Source: Pleodorina starrii
Lineage: Eukaryota; Chlorophyta; Chlorophyceae; Chlamydomonadales; Volvocaceae
DNA length: 64,000 nt
NCBI GenBank assembly: GCA_030267565.1
Contig: BRXU01000002.1
Coordinates: 4,153,501-4,217,500 of the forward strand
Direction: 5' to 3'
The position numbers were made by a program, and so were the translations under genes. The notes under the pieces were generated by a model. That model was not told the origin of the DNA, made no database searches, and worked only from the letters and a program-made list of their open reading frames with translations. Positions 44,982 through 58,029 of this stretch are shown in pieces. The first letter of the stretch is position 1. The number at the start of each line of letters is the position of its first letter.

Positions 44982-47585
44982 TCAGTGCGCCAGCAGGTGC
45001 GGGTTCGCTTTCCAGAACTCATCGCGGATGATGTCCACGTGCAGCACCGTGGGCAGCGCCCGCTCGCGCATCACGGGGGAGCCGTCCTCGCGCCGCTTCA
45101 CCTCCACCAGTGCCTTCTGGCGGACGACCACCGAGCCCTGGGGGGCGCCGCAGCAGCAGCAGGGCGGAGGGGAGGGAGGAGGCGGGTTAGGAGGGAGGGG
45201 CCGGGATAGGAAGAAGGGTAAAGTAGGGTAGCCTAGTTGGAAAGGGGGTGTACACACATGCACATGCACATGCAGGGTTCCACCGCGGTGGCATCATCTT
45301 TATTCCCCACTGCTCCCGCCGCATGGCTGCGGCCTCATCTTTATCTCCCCCCCTGCCCCCACCTTTTTGAACTGCTCCGGCAGGTGCGCGTAGTTGATGC
45401 CAAAGTCCCGGAACAGCAGCTCGTTCTTGAACGCCGCCTGGGTGCCCCGGAGCGTCGCCTGCGCTTCACTCGACGTCTTCCCGCTCTTGACAAGCGCCCA
45501 GAAGCACGTGTTGTACTGCATGTTGTACATTGCAGTGCATTGCACCGCATCGCGCCAGTGCAGCCGTGGGGGGGCACACGGGGGGCACCGCACGCTTGAA
45601 CGGCAGCAGCGGCAACAGACGATGACGTAACCGCACGGCACCGGTCATCACCGTGAGAGCGGCACGGCACTTCCCGTAAGGCCCAGTATGGACAGTACGG
45701 CATAAAAACCCAATGGGACACACGGGCTCCCCGGCCGCCCCTACCACGCCTTCCGCAGCGTCCACGCCTGTCTTAAAGGTTTGCTTTCCAAGGCGCCAGC
45801 CCGCCCCACCGCCCCAGACTTGCCCCAGCCCCCATCCGCCACCACCCCAGCCCGCCACCACTCGCCTACCTGGTTGTTGATGTGGGTGTCTGCCTGGCGC
45901 CAGGCCAGGTAGTCGCGCAGGTTCGAATCCAGCGGGTAGCAGACCGCCCGGCCGTCGAACATGGGCGTGGCGCGCAGGGGCGTGTCTGGCAGGTGGGCGG
46001 GCCAGCGGGTCACGTAATTGGCGGTGAAGCAGCTGACCAGCAGGGACACGAGCTTGGAGGCGCGGCGGCCTGATATTGGAGCGGAAGGGCGGGGTGGGAG
46101 CGATGGGCGCGATGGGGGCGATGGGCGCGATGGGGCGACGGAGGTGGGGTCTCGGCCTCGCAAGGGGCGACGGAGGGCAGGAGCGGGAAGGATGGAGTCG
46201 AAAGAGAGGCAAGCTGAGAGGCTGACGGGCTCACGAAGCGGGGAGGGGGTGATGATGGCGAAACCGCAGCGATGGAACGGAGGCGGTGTTGGCGGGGAGG
46301 GGCTGGCTTACCGGCGCGGAGGGAGAGGGACGCGGAGGGGGGGCGTGCGTTCTTCATCTGCGCTGCGCTGCGCTGCGCGGGTTTAGAGGAGGAAAACCGC
46401 GGCGAACCGCAGCTCGCAGGGCAGAGAGTGGAGTGGAGTGGAGGGGGGCCGGGCCGAGCAGGGCTGCCACAGCTTGCGGGTGTGGCCTGCTACAGAGGCA
46501 CGTTCTTCCACGGGCCAAATATCCGCCACGGCGGCCTCATCATGCTTACCGTACATGTCCGTGTTCCGAGCCAGTACGAAGCTGTACTCGTCGCTTTCAC
46601 CGTAAGCGAGGCGGATGTCGGGGAACTCGTTCATCACCTCCTGCGCGGCAGCGGTGGTGGAGGGCCCGGTTGGAGACCTCGGCGCCGAGGCTGTGTTTCA
46701 TTGCTTGGCACCGGAAGAGGTGCGGGTCGGCGAGTTGCTGTGCTGTCGTATGGCACGAGTCGCTGTGCTGTGCTGTCGTATGGCACGAGTCGCTGTGCTG
46801 TGCTGTCGTATGGCACGAGTTGGTGTGCTGTGCTGTCGTATGGCACGAGTTGGTGTGCTGTGCTGTCGCATGGCACGCAGCGCCGCAAGCCGCCTGGGGC
46901 CCAGCACGCCATGCTCCTACCCGACCTGCTCACAACCCACCGACGTACCGACCCACCCTCCCACCGACCCACCGACCCACGGACCCCACGCCCACCCGCG
47001 CGCACTCGTCCATCAAGTCCAGTGCCCGCTTGTCATTGGGCTTCTCGAAGCCATGCAGATCGCTGAACCTGGGGGCAGCGGCGGAAGAGACGGGGCCGGC
47101 AGGCCGCGTTAAGTGGCAGGCAGCGGGGCACTGCAGATTGGCCGTACTGTACAGCACGGTACGGCAGCTGAGGTCGGCTCTGGCGTTGTGCGGCAGGCCA
47201 TGTACAGTGGCAGGTGTTGCCCAAGGGATGCCCAGGTGTTCGGATGCACAGTAGGTCGCACCCAAGCCACGTACTCCAGCGAGTTTGGCCGTGCTGGTCG
47301 GCCGTGAGGGTCCGTGACGCCGTTGCGGCCTAGCGCATGGGACCCGTTGGTGGCAACAAGCTCGTCTTCGTTGGTGCCTCCGCGCTCGGCGAGTCTCCAA
47401 GGGGTTTTCCAAGCGCGATCTTGCCCCTAACAGCCCCGCCCGCCACCACGCCCACCCCTTTTCGCCCAGCCTCAGCCTCACTTGGTGAAGCCCTTGCCGT
47501 CAATGCGTATCACAATCCAGCATCCCGGCAGGAGCGTGTCGTCCAGTTCGTACTGCTTCACATATTCGTACTTTGAATTGGCCAT
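44982..47585 (-). CDS. THG1: tRNA-His guanylyltransferase
   Basis: Six exons, all in phase: 47585-47482, 47068-46996, 46640-46550, 46069-45870, 45515-45363 and 45137-44982, 258 residues. THG1 adds the essential G-1 nucleotide to the 5' end of tRNA-His in a reverse (3'-5') polymerase reaction, using ATP activation and GTP. The start MANSKYEYVKQYELDDTLLPG is the family N-terminus. Metal-binding residues fall at the expected numbers: D29 in RIDGKG, and S75, D76 and E77 in GESDEYSF. HINN starts at H152, also the expected position. FEKPNDKRALDLM, PMFDGR and FRDFGINY are further conserved blocks. Length is normal for eukaryotic THG1. No clear organelle targeting signal is seen, so a cytosolic/nuclear enzyme is likely. 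It is divergently transcribed from the giant repeat-protein gene. Confidence 0.95.
46741..46880. repeat. 30-bp minisatellite in THG1 intron 2
   Basis: About 4.7 copies of a 30-bp unit containing tgctgtcgtatggcacgagt. The first two units end in cgctgtgctg and the next two in tggtgtgctg, so the array has an ordered variant structure. Confidence 0.9.
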
Positions 47586-48280
47586 GCCGCCCCGCCGCGC
47601 GCGCCGCGCGCGGCTGCTGGCGGCGTCGTAAGGAGCCGCCGGGTGGTCAAAGACGGGCGCGGCACCGCCGACGGTCTTTTCGGAGCTGGGTTTGTCCGCG
47701 AGATGGGTGGGGGTGTGGGCTGCTGACGCGGTGGATGCGGGCTGTTCGTTCGGGTAAGAACACCGGCATAAGTAGCGGTGTGGGTATGGCCTGGTGGAGG
47801 CGGCGGGGCCGGGAGCTGGCCGCTGTGGCAACACACACGGCAGGCTTGAGGAACCGGCTGTTTTATTACTTAAGAAGCCTGTTCCTCGAGTGTTGAGTCC
47901 TAGGGAAGCCACAGCACGGTATGCTATGTGGGCGTGGCGGTAGCTGCAAGCGTGCGACTCCAAAGTTAGCACGAGCGGAAGCGGCATATCCTGGTGACAA
48001 TTAAAAATATATTATTTATTCGGTGCACCTTGCACTTCGGCGGATGAGGGAACATGACGGTCTCGGTGAAATCATGGTTGCGGAGCACGAATTCAGGTTC
48101 TGACCAGGATTATCATACGCATACTCGGGATTGTATAGTTTGTTTCACTTACCTCAAATACATGTACTTTACGTACGCCCCTTACCGACACTATGCTCGC
48201 ATGACGTGCGCAGCCCTTGAGGCATCTCGGCTCCACCTGCACGGCGGAGCCGGAGGAAGGAGCGTCTCCACTCCCTTGCA
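47586..48280. promoter_or_regulatory. Shared divergent intergenic region (THG1 / giant repeat protein)
   Basis: 695 bases between two start codons. The part at 47,990-48,060 is AT-rich (ttaaaaatatattatttatt) and may mark a nucleosome-free core promoter. No specific site is assigned. Confidence 0.5.
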
Positions 48281-51200
48281 ATGTTCCAAAATGTATGCGG
48301 CAATTCATGGGGAGCTGGGGCTGCAAACTCAACTACACTGCCACAATCGGCGCTCAGCACGGCCAGCGTTCGGGTCAGTGGCCCAATTGGTATATGCGTA
48401 CACATATCTAGGGCCCAGATCCGTGCGCTAAACGTTTCGGTGTCGGCGTCTCGCTCCAGTCGAGCATCCTGGCCAGCCGCCAGCCCACTTCCAAGCCCGA
48501 ACCAGCAGCACAGCAGCATATCAGGCGCCGATATCAGCAGAGATGATGGCCGCCACGGGTCGCCAGCCTCCGGCGGCCCCCGAGCCGGCTCGTCAGCCGA
48601 ACGCGACCCCCACCAGGCGGCAATCGACGCGCGGCTTTCAACGCGGCTGGTGCTGCTCGCCGCGGACAACGCGGCCTGCCTGACCTCGTTGCAGCTGCAC
48701 GACATCGTGGATGCTGTACGGCGTGCCGCTGATGACCCTGACCGCGGGCTGCAGCTCCCCCCGGCCGCCGTGGAGCGGCTGATTCGGGAGCTCCGGCGCC
48801 GGAGGCAGCTGGCGCGGCTGTTGGACCTGCCTGATAACTTCTTCAGCAATCGATCCCAGGGAACTCAGGGTCAGGCTGCGCCGTTGGGAGCGTCACGAGT
48901 TGTCGCTGCGGCTGCTAGCGCCGCAGCCGACACCGACGCTGCGTCGGCGGCGACGGTGGCGGCAGCGGCGGGAGAGCCGGAAGCAACGGCTGTACCGCAG
49001 CGTAAAGGCCGGCGGCGGCAGCGTGAGACCAGTACGGTGGCATTGGCATCCGCCGACGACGCCGCTGAAGCACCGCCCCGCGTGTTGCGCCCGGCGGCCC
49101 CCGCGGCCTCGTCACGCGACGGCGGCGCCGACGACGGCGCTGGCACCCGCCGCCGGCGCGCTGCGCCGACCCCCGACGCTGAGGCCGATGCGGTTCCGGA
49201 GCAAGCGCCGCCGCTGGCGGTGGCTGCGGCCGCGGTGGGTGCCGGCGGTGCGGGAGGTGAGTCGGAGCGCTCGCTGCGGCAGCTACGGCGATCCCCGGGT
49301 GCAGGGCCGGCGCCACCTGCCCCGCCACCTCAGCAGCCGGAGCGAGCGGGCGGGAGCCTGCCGGGGCTCCATCCGACGGTTGCGGCGACGCAGCTCGCGC
49401 GGCGAAGGGTGCAACAGCTGCGGCGGCAGGGCGCGGCCGGCACGGAGGAAACAGAGGGCACGGAGGCGGGTGCAAGGGCGCTACCGCAGCAGCAGGAGCC
49501 GCCGCCGCAGCATGTGCGACAGCGACGGCAGCACCACCAGCGCCAGCAGCAGCAGCAGCAGCGCCAACACCAATTGCAGCTCCAGGTAGCACTGGGCGAG
49601 CGAGACGCGGATCTCCGAAGGTTCTTCGAGGAGCTGTACGGCGCGGGGGCGGGGATGCCGCCGCGCGAGGCGCTGGCGGCACTGGAGACGTGTACCGTGG
49701 CGGGGGCGCTGCCGCCGCGGCCAACGTTCGAGGCACTTATGCGCACCGTGCGGCAGGCGGCAGCCGCGACTGCGACGGCGGCGGCGCTGCCGCGGCGCAG
49801 CGTGCCCGCAGCGCAGCTGTTGGCGCCTTCCAGGGCCGGCGGCGGCGGCGGCGGCGACGGGCTACCGAAAAGTCGAACGCGCGGGAGGACTCAGTCGCCT
49901 CGCGAGGCGGGCCTCCGGTCCAGACCCAGCTCAGGTGATGCCCCAGCCGGCGGCGCGGCCGGCGCCCTGGCCGCCGCCTTCCCGCCTCCGCCTCCGCCGG
50001 CGCCGCTGCCGCCGACGCGGGTCGTCGCGGTCCTGCACGGCCTCACTCGCCTGGGCCAGCGCCTCAGCCAGCCGCTATGGCGGGAGATGCTGTCGTACCT
50101 CCATCCGTATCTGTCGTACAGTGTTCTGCCGCCGCCGCAAGGCCGACGGGACGAGAGCGGTGCCGTCGCCGGGACAGCCGTCGTTGTGGACGGCGGCACC
50201 GCCGCTGTGCAGCGGCGCCATGCGGCGGCGGCGGCGCCGCCGCCGCTGAACCAGTACGACCTGGTGGATCTCGCAACGGCGCTCGCCGCCGCCGGCTGCA
50301 ACCCCAGCACGCCCTTCCTGGACGCCCACGCCGCCGCGGTGCTGGGCTGGGTGCGCCAGCTGACCGGCCGCCAGGCGGCGCGCCTGCTGTGGTCGTACGC
50401 CTCCTTGGACTACCGGCCGCCCACTGCCGTACAGGGCGCCCTGGCGGCGGCGCTTCGCGCCCGCGCCGCCGACGTGGAGCCCGACGAGCTGGCGCGGGGC
50501 GTGCAGGCGCTGACGCTGCTGGCGGCGGCGGCGCCGCCATCGCCGTCGGCGGGCGAGAGCCCGCCAGGTCGCCGCCGCCGCGGCGGCGGCGGCGCCGTCT
50601 GGGCCGCCGGCGCGGCGTTCACCAGCGCGAGCGCCGCGTCGTACCTTTTGGACGTCGCGGCGGCGTGTACGGAGCGACACCGCGACGCATGCCGGGCGGC
50701 GGCGCTGGAATCCGGGGCGCCGGAGGCGCCTCTGGACGACGCCGCCGGGGACCCACTGCCGCTGGGTGGCGGCGCGTGGTCACGGGCTTCTGATGTGTCC
50801 GTCCTGGGCGACGGCGGCGGTGGCGGCGGCGGTGGCAGCCGGGCAGTGGCGACGTCCGCCGCGACGCGGCGCGCCCGCGCGTCCTCCGGGGAGCGCGCAG
50901 TTGACGTCACGGAGGTGCGGGCCGACGGCGGTGGTATTGTGGCTGCCGCTGACCGGCTGCGCTCGCTGCAGGCGCAGCACGGCTTCCTGTGGTGGCTGCT
51001 GGCGGCGGTGTGGCCGCCACAGCACGCGGCAATCGGCTGCGACGGGCTCGCGGCGGAGTCTTCTGGCGGCGGCGGCGGCGACGGCCATGCAGGGTTGCGG
51101 GAGGCGGCGGCCGGCAGCCGGCGGCGGCTGCCGCCGCTGCCAGGGCCGCTGTGCGCCGACAGCCTCGCCACCGTCTCCCGCCTGCTCCTGCGCCAGCCCT

Positions 51201-54200
51201 GTGTCACGCCGGCGCCGGATGCGGGTTGGGCGCGGGCCTTCCTGCGCCAGGTGGCGCCGCTGGCGCCGGCGCTGCGCCCCGCGGACCTTCTCCCCGCCGT
51301 ACAGCTCGTCTGCCGCCTGTACGGCAAGTACCCGGACTTGCTGCTAACGCAGGGCGCCGCCGCTGAGGAAGGCGAAGCGGCGCCTACCGCCACGCCGGAC
51401 GGCGGCAGCGGTGACGGCGGCGGTGACGGCGACGGCGGCGGCACCGCATTGCATGCGCTAATCACCGCGGCCTGTTCCTCACTAGAGCACCTGTCGTACG
51501 GTCAGTTGGTGACCATGTACGGCAGCGTTTCGGCCTTGGCTGGGGAGCCCAGGGTCTGCGCATTGCTGGACAAGAGGGCAACGGCGGCGCCAGTGGCGCC
51601 AGCGGCGGCGCCGCCGCCGCTCGACGCAGTGCTGCTTGCCCGAGCGGTGGCATCCAGCCGCCACGACCCCGCCGCCGCCGCCGCTGCTGCCGATCCTTGC
51701 GGGCACGCTGGCAAAAGTGGTAGCAGCAGCAGCACCGGCACCGGCGAAGGAGGCAGCAGCGGCGTTGCTGTTGGCAGCGGCAGCGGCGCCGCGGCCGCCG
51801 CTGCGGCGCCGTGCGCTGACGGCTACACAGACCCGGCACGCTGGCTGCTGGCGCTGCTTCAAGAGCCGCCAGAGGAGGCGTCGGCAGGCGCGCTGGGCGG
51901 CGTGGCTGCGGCCCGAGAGCCTGGCGGTGATACCGCCAGGGCGGGGCCGGGGCCAGGCGGCCAGGCGGATGTTGCCACGGAGGGACGTGTTGTCACCAGC
52001 GGGGGCCCAGAGAGCAGCGCGGCTAACGCCGCTGCCGCGGCGCCGGCAGCTGCTGCTGGTGCAAGAGAGGCCCTAGGGCCTCCCTTGGCGGCGGCAATGG
52101 CGCCGGCCGGTGCCGATACGGCGGCGCCCTTCCCGGACAGCGCGAGACTCGCCCCGGCCGCCGCCCAGCACGCCGCCTCCCGCACAAACACCGCCGACGC
52201 CGGCACCGACGCCACAGCCGCCGCTACAGCAGCCGCCCATGCATCCGCCATGCAGCAGCAGCAGCAGCCGGCCATCCCCGCAGCAGTCCTCGCTGCCCTG
52301 CGTGCCAGAGCGTTGTTCCCTCGCCTGCCGGTCGGCGCCTCGCCGCAGCGCCTCGCCGACGAGCCGGTCCTCATGGCGCCGCCGCGACGACGTCAGCCAC
52401 AGCACGTCCACGTCGCCGCGCCGTCTGCCGCCGCCGCCGATGGCGGTGGCAGCGGCGCCGCGGCCGGCGCCGGCGCGGTACGGGCTCAGGGGGCAGCTCT
52501 CGACGCTGCGTCCGCCGCCGCGGGCAGCTCACCCGGCCGCGGTGGCGGCGGCAAGGGCTCCGCCGCCGCCGCCGCTAACGGAGAACTGCGGGTCCTGACC
52601 CACGTGCTGCGCAGCTGCACCGAGGCGCGAGTGACGCTTCCCGTCCAACAGTTGGAGGTGCTGCGGGCGGCCTGGCGACAGCAGCTGCAGCCGCAGCCGC
52701 CGCCACCGCTGCCGCCGGCTCCCACGCCACATTTGGGGCAGCTGCGCTCGGAGGGCGGCGATGCCGCCGGCGCTGACGCGCGCGTGATTGCGGACCTGCT
52801 GATCGCCGTCGCCTCAGCGGCGCCGCCGCGGGCTGCCGTACGCGCCGTGGTGCTTCTGGAGCTGGCGGCGGCGCTGGGGGCCGGCGGCGAGGCGGCTCTG
52901 CGGCGGCTGTCGCCTGGACAGCTGACGGGGTGCGTGAACGCGGTGGCGCTGGCGGCGGGCGAGGGCGCCGCCGCCGGCGGCGAGGGCGGCGCCAGACATG
53001 AAGGGCGCGCGGCGGCAACGAAGCAGGCGGCGGCGCTGGTGGCGGCGATGGAGCCGCTGCTGGATGAGGTCACACGGCGTGCGACGCCGGCCGACGGCCG
53101 GCCGCGCGCCGCCGCCGACGGGCCGGCGCCGCCGCTACCGCCGCCTTATGTCGCCGTCGTCTGCCGCGCCCTGTCGCACCTGTCGTACGGGCCCGTCTGG
53201 CCCGCGCGGCTCCGCCGCCGCGAGGCTGCCATCGCGGCGGCCGCCCGCGCGCAGCTCACCGGCGGCGGCGGCTGCGCCGCCACCGCTCAGCTGCGCCGCG
53301 CCGTCGGCGCGTGCATGCCGCCGCTGACGGCGGCGGCGGAGCCGCCGCCGTCGGCGTTGCGGTATGGGATCTGGGTGCTGCGTCATCTCGGCTTGCAGGT
53401 CGGCCCTTTCTGGCTCGACCGCCTGTCGGCGGTGGCGCCGCGCAGCCTGCGGCGGATGCACCCGCGCGCGACGGTCGACTGGCTGGCCGCCTGCGCGGCG
53501 CGCCGCCGCGCGCCGCCGCCGCCGGCGATGCGCATGGCCTGGCTGCACCTGCACCACACCGCGCGGCTGCTGGACTGGCGGGAGCTGTTGCAGGTGGTTT
53601 GGAGCGCCGTGCGGCTGGGGCTACGGCCGCCGAGGAATCTGCTGGCGGCGGCGTGCGAGTCCACCGCCGCCGCCGCCGCCGCCGCCGCTGCGGCGGCAGC
53701 GGTGGCGTCCCCGCCGCCGCCGGCCACCGCCTCCGCCGCTGCCCGTGGCGAGGTAACGACAGACAGCGGCGGCGAGCGCGAGGAGGTGGAGGCGGCCGAG
53801 GCGCCGCGCGTCGCGTCGGCGGCGGTGCGGCTGCTGTGGGCCGTACAGTACGACGAGCGCTACACGCCGTCGCCGCGCGCCACGGGTGCGCTTTGCGCGC
53901 TGCTGGCGGCGGAATGGGGCGGCCTGGCGGCGGGCGAGCGCTCCGCGGCGCTCTGGGCGCTCGCGCGCCTGCCGCCCCTCAGCGGCTCAGAGCGCGCGGT
54001 CCTGGAATCGGGCCTGGGTGACGTGGCGGTACGACACCTGATGGCGTCGCCGCACGAGGGCTCGGACAGGGAAGGCGGCGGAGGCGGGGCAGCTGACGCG
54101 GCCGAAGGCAAGTCGTCAGGGTCGGGCATGAGGGCGTTGGCCGACACGGCGGCGGTCCCGGCCTCGATCGCCACGATGGCGGCAGGGGACCTGGCGCGCC

Positions 54201-57200
54201 TGACATGGGCGCTGGCGCGACTGCGGCAGCCGCTGCAGCGGCCTCTGGCGGAGCAGCTGGTCGCGCGCCTTGCCGCGGCGACGGCGGCGGCGCCGCCACC
54301 GCCGCCGGAGGCGACCGACGACGGCATCGCCGACGACGCGGAAACGACGCCCGCGGCACAGTCGTTACGGCCGAAGGAAGTCGTGCAAGCGCTGTACGCC
54401 GCCGCCCGGCTGCTGCCGCTGCCGGGCCTGCGGCCTGCGGCCGCCGCCGGCGACGCGGACGCGGACGCCGCCGCGGCCGCGCTGCGGCCGCTGCTGCGCG
54501 CCGCCCTGGCCACCGACCCCGCCCTGCTGGACGCGCGCAGCCTGGCGGACGCGCTCGGCACCATCTCCCGCTTCCGCCGCGGCCTCGCGGCCCACCATCC
54601 CCGCCGCTGCGGCCACGCCACAGCACTACCTAGCCTTCAGGGCTTGCACACCAACCCGGCAACGACATCCGCAGAGCCCGACCCCGAAACGCTGAAGCGC
54701 CGGCCGCCACCGGCCGCCGCCGCCGCCGCCGCTGCCGCTTCCACCGACGCCGCCGGCGACCCATGGGCCACCGACCCGTGGGTCACCGCCGCGCTGGACC
54801 GCGCGGGTGAGCTCTTTGAGCGCTCCGCGGCGCGCGGCCTGGGCGACCGGCCGGTGCCGGCGTGGTGCGCGCTGGAGGTGCTGCAGGCGGCGGCCTTCCT
54901 GGGCGTTCCCGCCCCGGAGCCGCGCCTCGCGTCCGCCGCGGCGGAGCTGCTGTCCATGCACTTGCCTGGCATGCCGCCGGCGCAGCTGGCGGACGTGCTG
55001 GTGTGCTGCGCGGCGCATCCGTCCCTGCCGACGCACCTGGCCTGGGAGGCGCTGCAGCAGCTGGTGCGCGCGGAGGCGCGGCCGACGGCGGCGGCGGTGG
55101 CGGCGTCGAGCGCGGGTGGCGGCGGCGCCGCCGCCGCCGCCGCTGCGTGGCCGGCGCTGGAGCCTGACGAGCTGGCGAGGGCGGTCATGGCGGCGCCGCA
55201 GGCGCTGGTGCCGCGGGACTCGACCTGCCCGGCAGGGCAGCCGCCGCCGCCGCAGCGGTCACAATTCGGCCGCGGGGTCCCCAGCGACTCGGCAGGACAT
55301 GGCCCGCGGTGCGGTGCGGCGGTGGCCGGGGCGGGGGTGAGGCTGGGCGCGGGTGCCGGCGACCCGGCGCCCGCGCCTGCGCCGGAGCGGGCGGCGTGGC
55401 TGCCGCCGCCGCTGCAGCGGCGGCGGCTGCTGGCCGCCGCCGTGGCGGAGCTGGCCTGCCGGCCGGCCGACCCGCGGGTCGCCGTCATGTCGCCCGACCA
55501 GTTGTCCATGCTGGCGCAGGGGGTGGTGGCGGCGGGCGCAGCGCCGGGCGGCGCGTGGCTGGGCTGGGTGTGCGGCCTGATGCGCGCGCGGCTGGGGGAG
55601 GCCAGCCAGCACGGGCTGCTGCGGGTGTGTGCGGCGCTGGAGGTGGCGGAGTTCTGGCCGGGGCTGGAGTGGGCGGAGAGCTGCCTTCGGCAGGTGCGAG
55701 GGAGGGCGTGGGAGGAGGGTTATAGAAGGACAGCCCGGATCTCCGGAAGCGCAGGCTGACTGACTGGTATAGGTATGTAGGTGATCGGATGCCGAAAAGG
55801 GCTGAGGCGGAGGGTGGCGGGGGCGCCAAGGTCTGCCCTGGGCTGCGTGGGACGCGCCTGTTTGGTGTTGCGGCTGGCCCCGTGGGCTGCGGGGTCGCCT
55901 TCCGGGGCGGCTCAGCCGACAGCCTTGCTTCCTGAGGCCGCTGGGGCGGTGGCAGCTGCTGGCCCCGGGAGCTGTCCGCAACAAGGCGGAAGGAGCCTCT
56001 GTCCTTGGCACATTAAGGGATAAAGGGAATTTTACCCGATCATCGCCTTCCTGGAATGATTCATGAAACACGCATACGGTACCAAGTACCGGATACCTAA
56101 TCCGCGCCTCTGGAACGATGTCGCCCCGGCACCGGTGCACACAGGCCGCCAAGCTCGTCAAGGCTCGCCGCATGCCCAAGGCCGCCGAGCGACAGCTCCA
56201 GGGAGCGCTGCTGAGGCTGCGGGCGCTTGGCGCCGCCACCACCACCGCCACTCGCGGCGGCGGCGCCGGCGCGCAAGCGCGCGCCGCCAGCGGCCCGACA
56301 GTGGCTTCGGGCGCCAACGGGAACGGAGCTGTGGTCGCCACGGCGCCGCCTTCTCACACCTCGTTCGCGACCCCCGGCTCCTACAGCGTCGTTGACGCGC
56401 GCGTCGCGGCCGAGTCGACGAGTCCGATACCGTCAGTCGGCGCCGACAGCGGCGTTACGAATGGCAGCAGTGCACGGGGCGCGGACGGCGCCGCGGCCGC
56501 GACCACGGCCGCGGCCCCGCGGGCGAGCGTCACCGGCCTTGCCCCCGCCTCCGCGCCTCTGCCCGAGTCGCTGAGCGGGGAGCTGCAGCGGGTGCTGCGG
56601 CTGGTGTACGGCGTGCACGGCGCCTTCGCTGCCGCGACGCAAATCCTGCTGCGGACCGGCAGCCTCGACGGCCACGGTGACGGTGACGGTGGCGGTGGCG
56701 GTGTCGAGCTCGGCAGCTTGCTGGAGAGCGCTGCGGGACTGCCGGCACGGGGTTGTGAGGAGATGCGCGGGCGCGCGCAGCGCCATCAGCATCAGCCCGT
56801 CCCAGTCCCCGGCTCCGCAGCGCTCGACGCTTCCGCCGCGACGACCGCGCAGCGGCCGGCAGCGGGTGGGCGCGACGGCGAAGCGGACTGCGTTGCGGCC
56901 AGTGCGGATGCGGAAGCTCGCTGGGACGTGGCGGGCTCGGGGCGGCAGGCGCCGCGGGAGGCGGCCGCGCAGCGGCGGCAGCCGCAGCCGCGGTCGCGGT
57001 CGCGGGCTGCCCGGCCGCCGGACGCCTTCACCCGGTTGCTGCTGGTGTACCGCCTGTCGGAGGCGCGCGTGGATCGTGTCATGTCACTGACGCTTAAGGT
57101 GGCCGCCCTGCAGTCCGCCTACGCCCTCCACTCGCTGCGCAGTGGCAGCAGCGACAGCGACAGCGGCAGCGGCAGCGGCCAGCAGAAGCAGCCGTGGCCG

Positions 57201-57710
57201 CAGCGGCAGCTGCCGGTAGCGCAAGAACCGCAGCAACGGGACAGCGGAGGCAGCGGCGGAGGCGGGGGCGGGAGCGTGGTGGCGCTTGCGCGGGTGCGGG
57301 GGCGCGCCGCCGCGGCTGCGGAGCTGGAGCCGCAGGCGCAGGCGCAGTGGGGCGCATCGTTGCAAGTCTCGAAGGACGTAAGGGGGCAGCAGCTGGCGCT
57401 GCCGCTGCAGCAGCGGAGGTCGGAGTCGGGGGGAGAGGGGGAGACGCAGCGCGGGCGGGTGCGGTTGCATGTGAGCAGGCGGCGGCAGCTGCGGCAGCTG
57501 CAGCAGCTGCAGTTCCAGGCGCAGGGGCAGCGCGACGACAGCGCCGGCGGTGCGGGGCTGTGGCGTGGGGACGGCACGGACGCGCTGCGGGCGGCGGCGG
57601 CTGCCGAGGGCGGCAGCGGCGGCCTGCTGCAGGGGGGTGGTTTGCTTTCCTGCCTGATGCACGTCAAGTACTGCGGCTTGCTGCACACGTTCAACAGGAT
57701 GTCTTACTAG
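48281..57710 (+). CDS. Giant Ala-rich helical-repeat protein, OPR/FAST-like, probably organelle RNA factor
   Basis: Two exons: 48281-55693 (2471 codons without a stop) and 56145-57710, joined in phase 0 across GTGCGA…CACACAG, about 2992 residues. The N-terminal ~75 residues (MFQNVCGNSWGAG…SASRSSRASWPAA) are Ser/Arg/Ala-rich and acid-poor, like an organelle transit peptide. From ~residue 575 onward, segments of 35-45 residues recur with the pattern …LA.AL..LG..P…W…: AVLHGLTRLGQRL, LATALAAAGC, RLLWSYASLDYRPP, LARLTWALARLRQP, LQAAAFLGVPAPEP. Long Ala/Gly/Gln linkers separate them. This resembles volvocine octotricopeptide/FAST-type proteins that act on chloroplast or mitochondrial RNA. No RAP or nuclease domain is recognised, so the RNA target and role are inference. 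The start is the first ATG of the open frame. Confidence 0.65.
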
Positions 57711-58024
57711 GTTGAGGAGCTAACGCATGCGATTGTGTTGATGCAGGATGTCAGGACACGCAGCCGCTGCCGAGGGGTCTGCGGTAGATAATGTGTCATT
57801 ACAGAGACGTAGGTCGATACCGATGCTTCTTGGATACGCCGATTGCAAGGCTTCTCAGATCCATTTATTGACGATAGGAGGCAAACTAGATACGTAGGGA
57901 TTGCGGATACTGTATTGAGGAGTTCAATGATGACCAGGGGTGACCGACCCAGGGGACGGTTGGAGCCGTCCCAAACCCCGCTGTAGTTGCGCAACATGTT
58001 GCTTGTGGATGTCAATTTGATTTG

Positions 58025-58029
58025 TGTAA
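58025..58029 (+). terminator. TGTAA polyadenylation signal of the giant repeat-protein gene
   Basis: Plus-strand TGTAA 315 bases after the stop at 57710, in AT-richer sequence; typical volvocine placement. The rest of 57,711-58,422 is this 3' UTR plus the RPN7 promoter, with no other feature seen. Confidence 0.65.

Noticed and set aside
48915..57686. Many long antisense ORFs opposite the giant gene
   Set aside because: High-GC Ala/Gly/Arg codon complementarity keeps the antisense open; the translations are Arg/Pro repeats with no family features.
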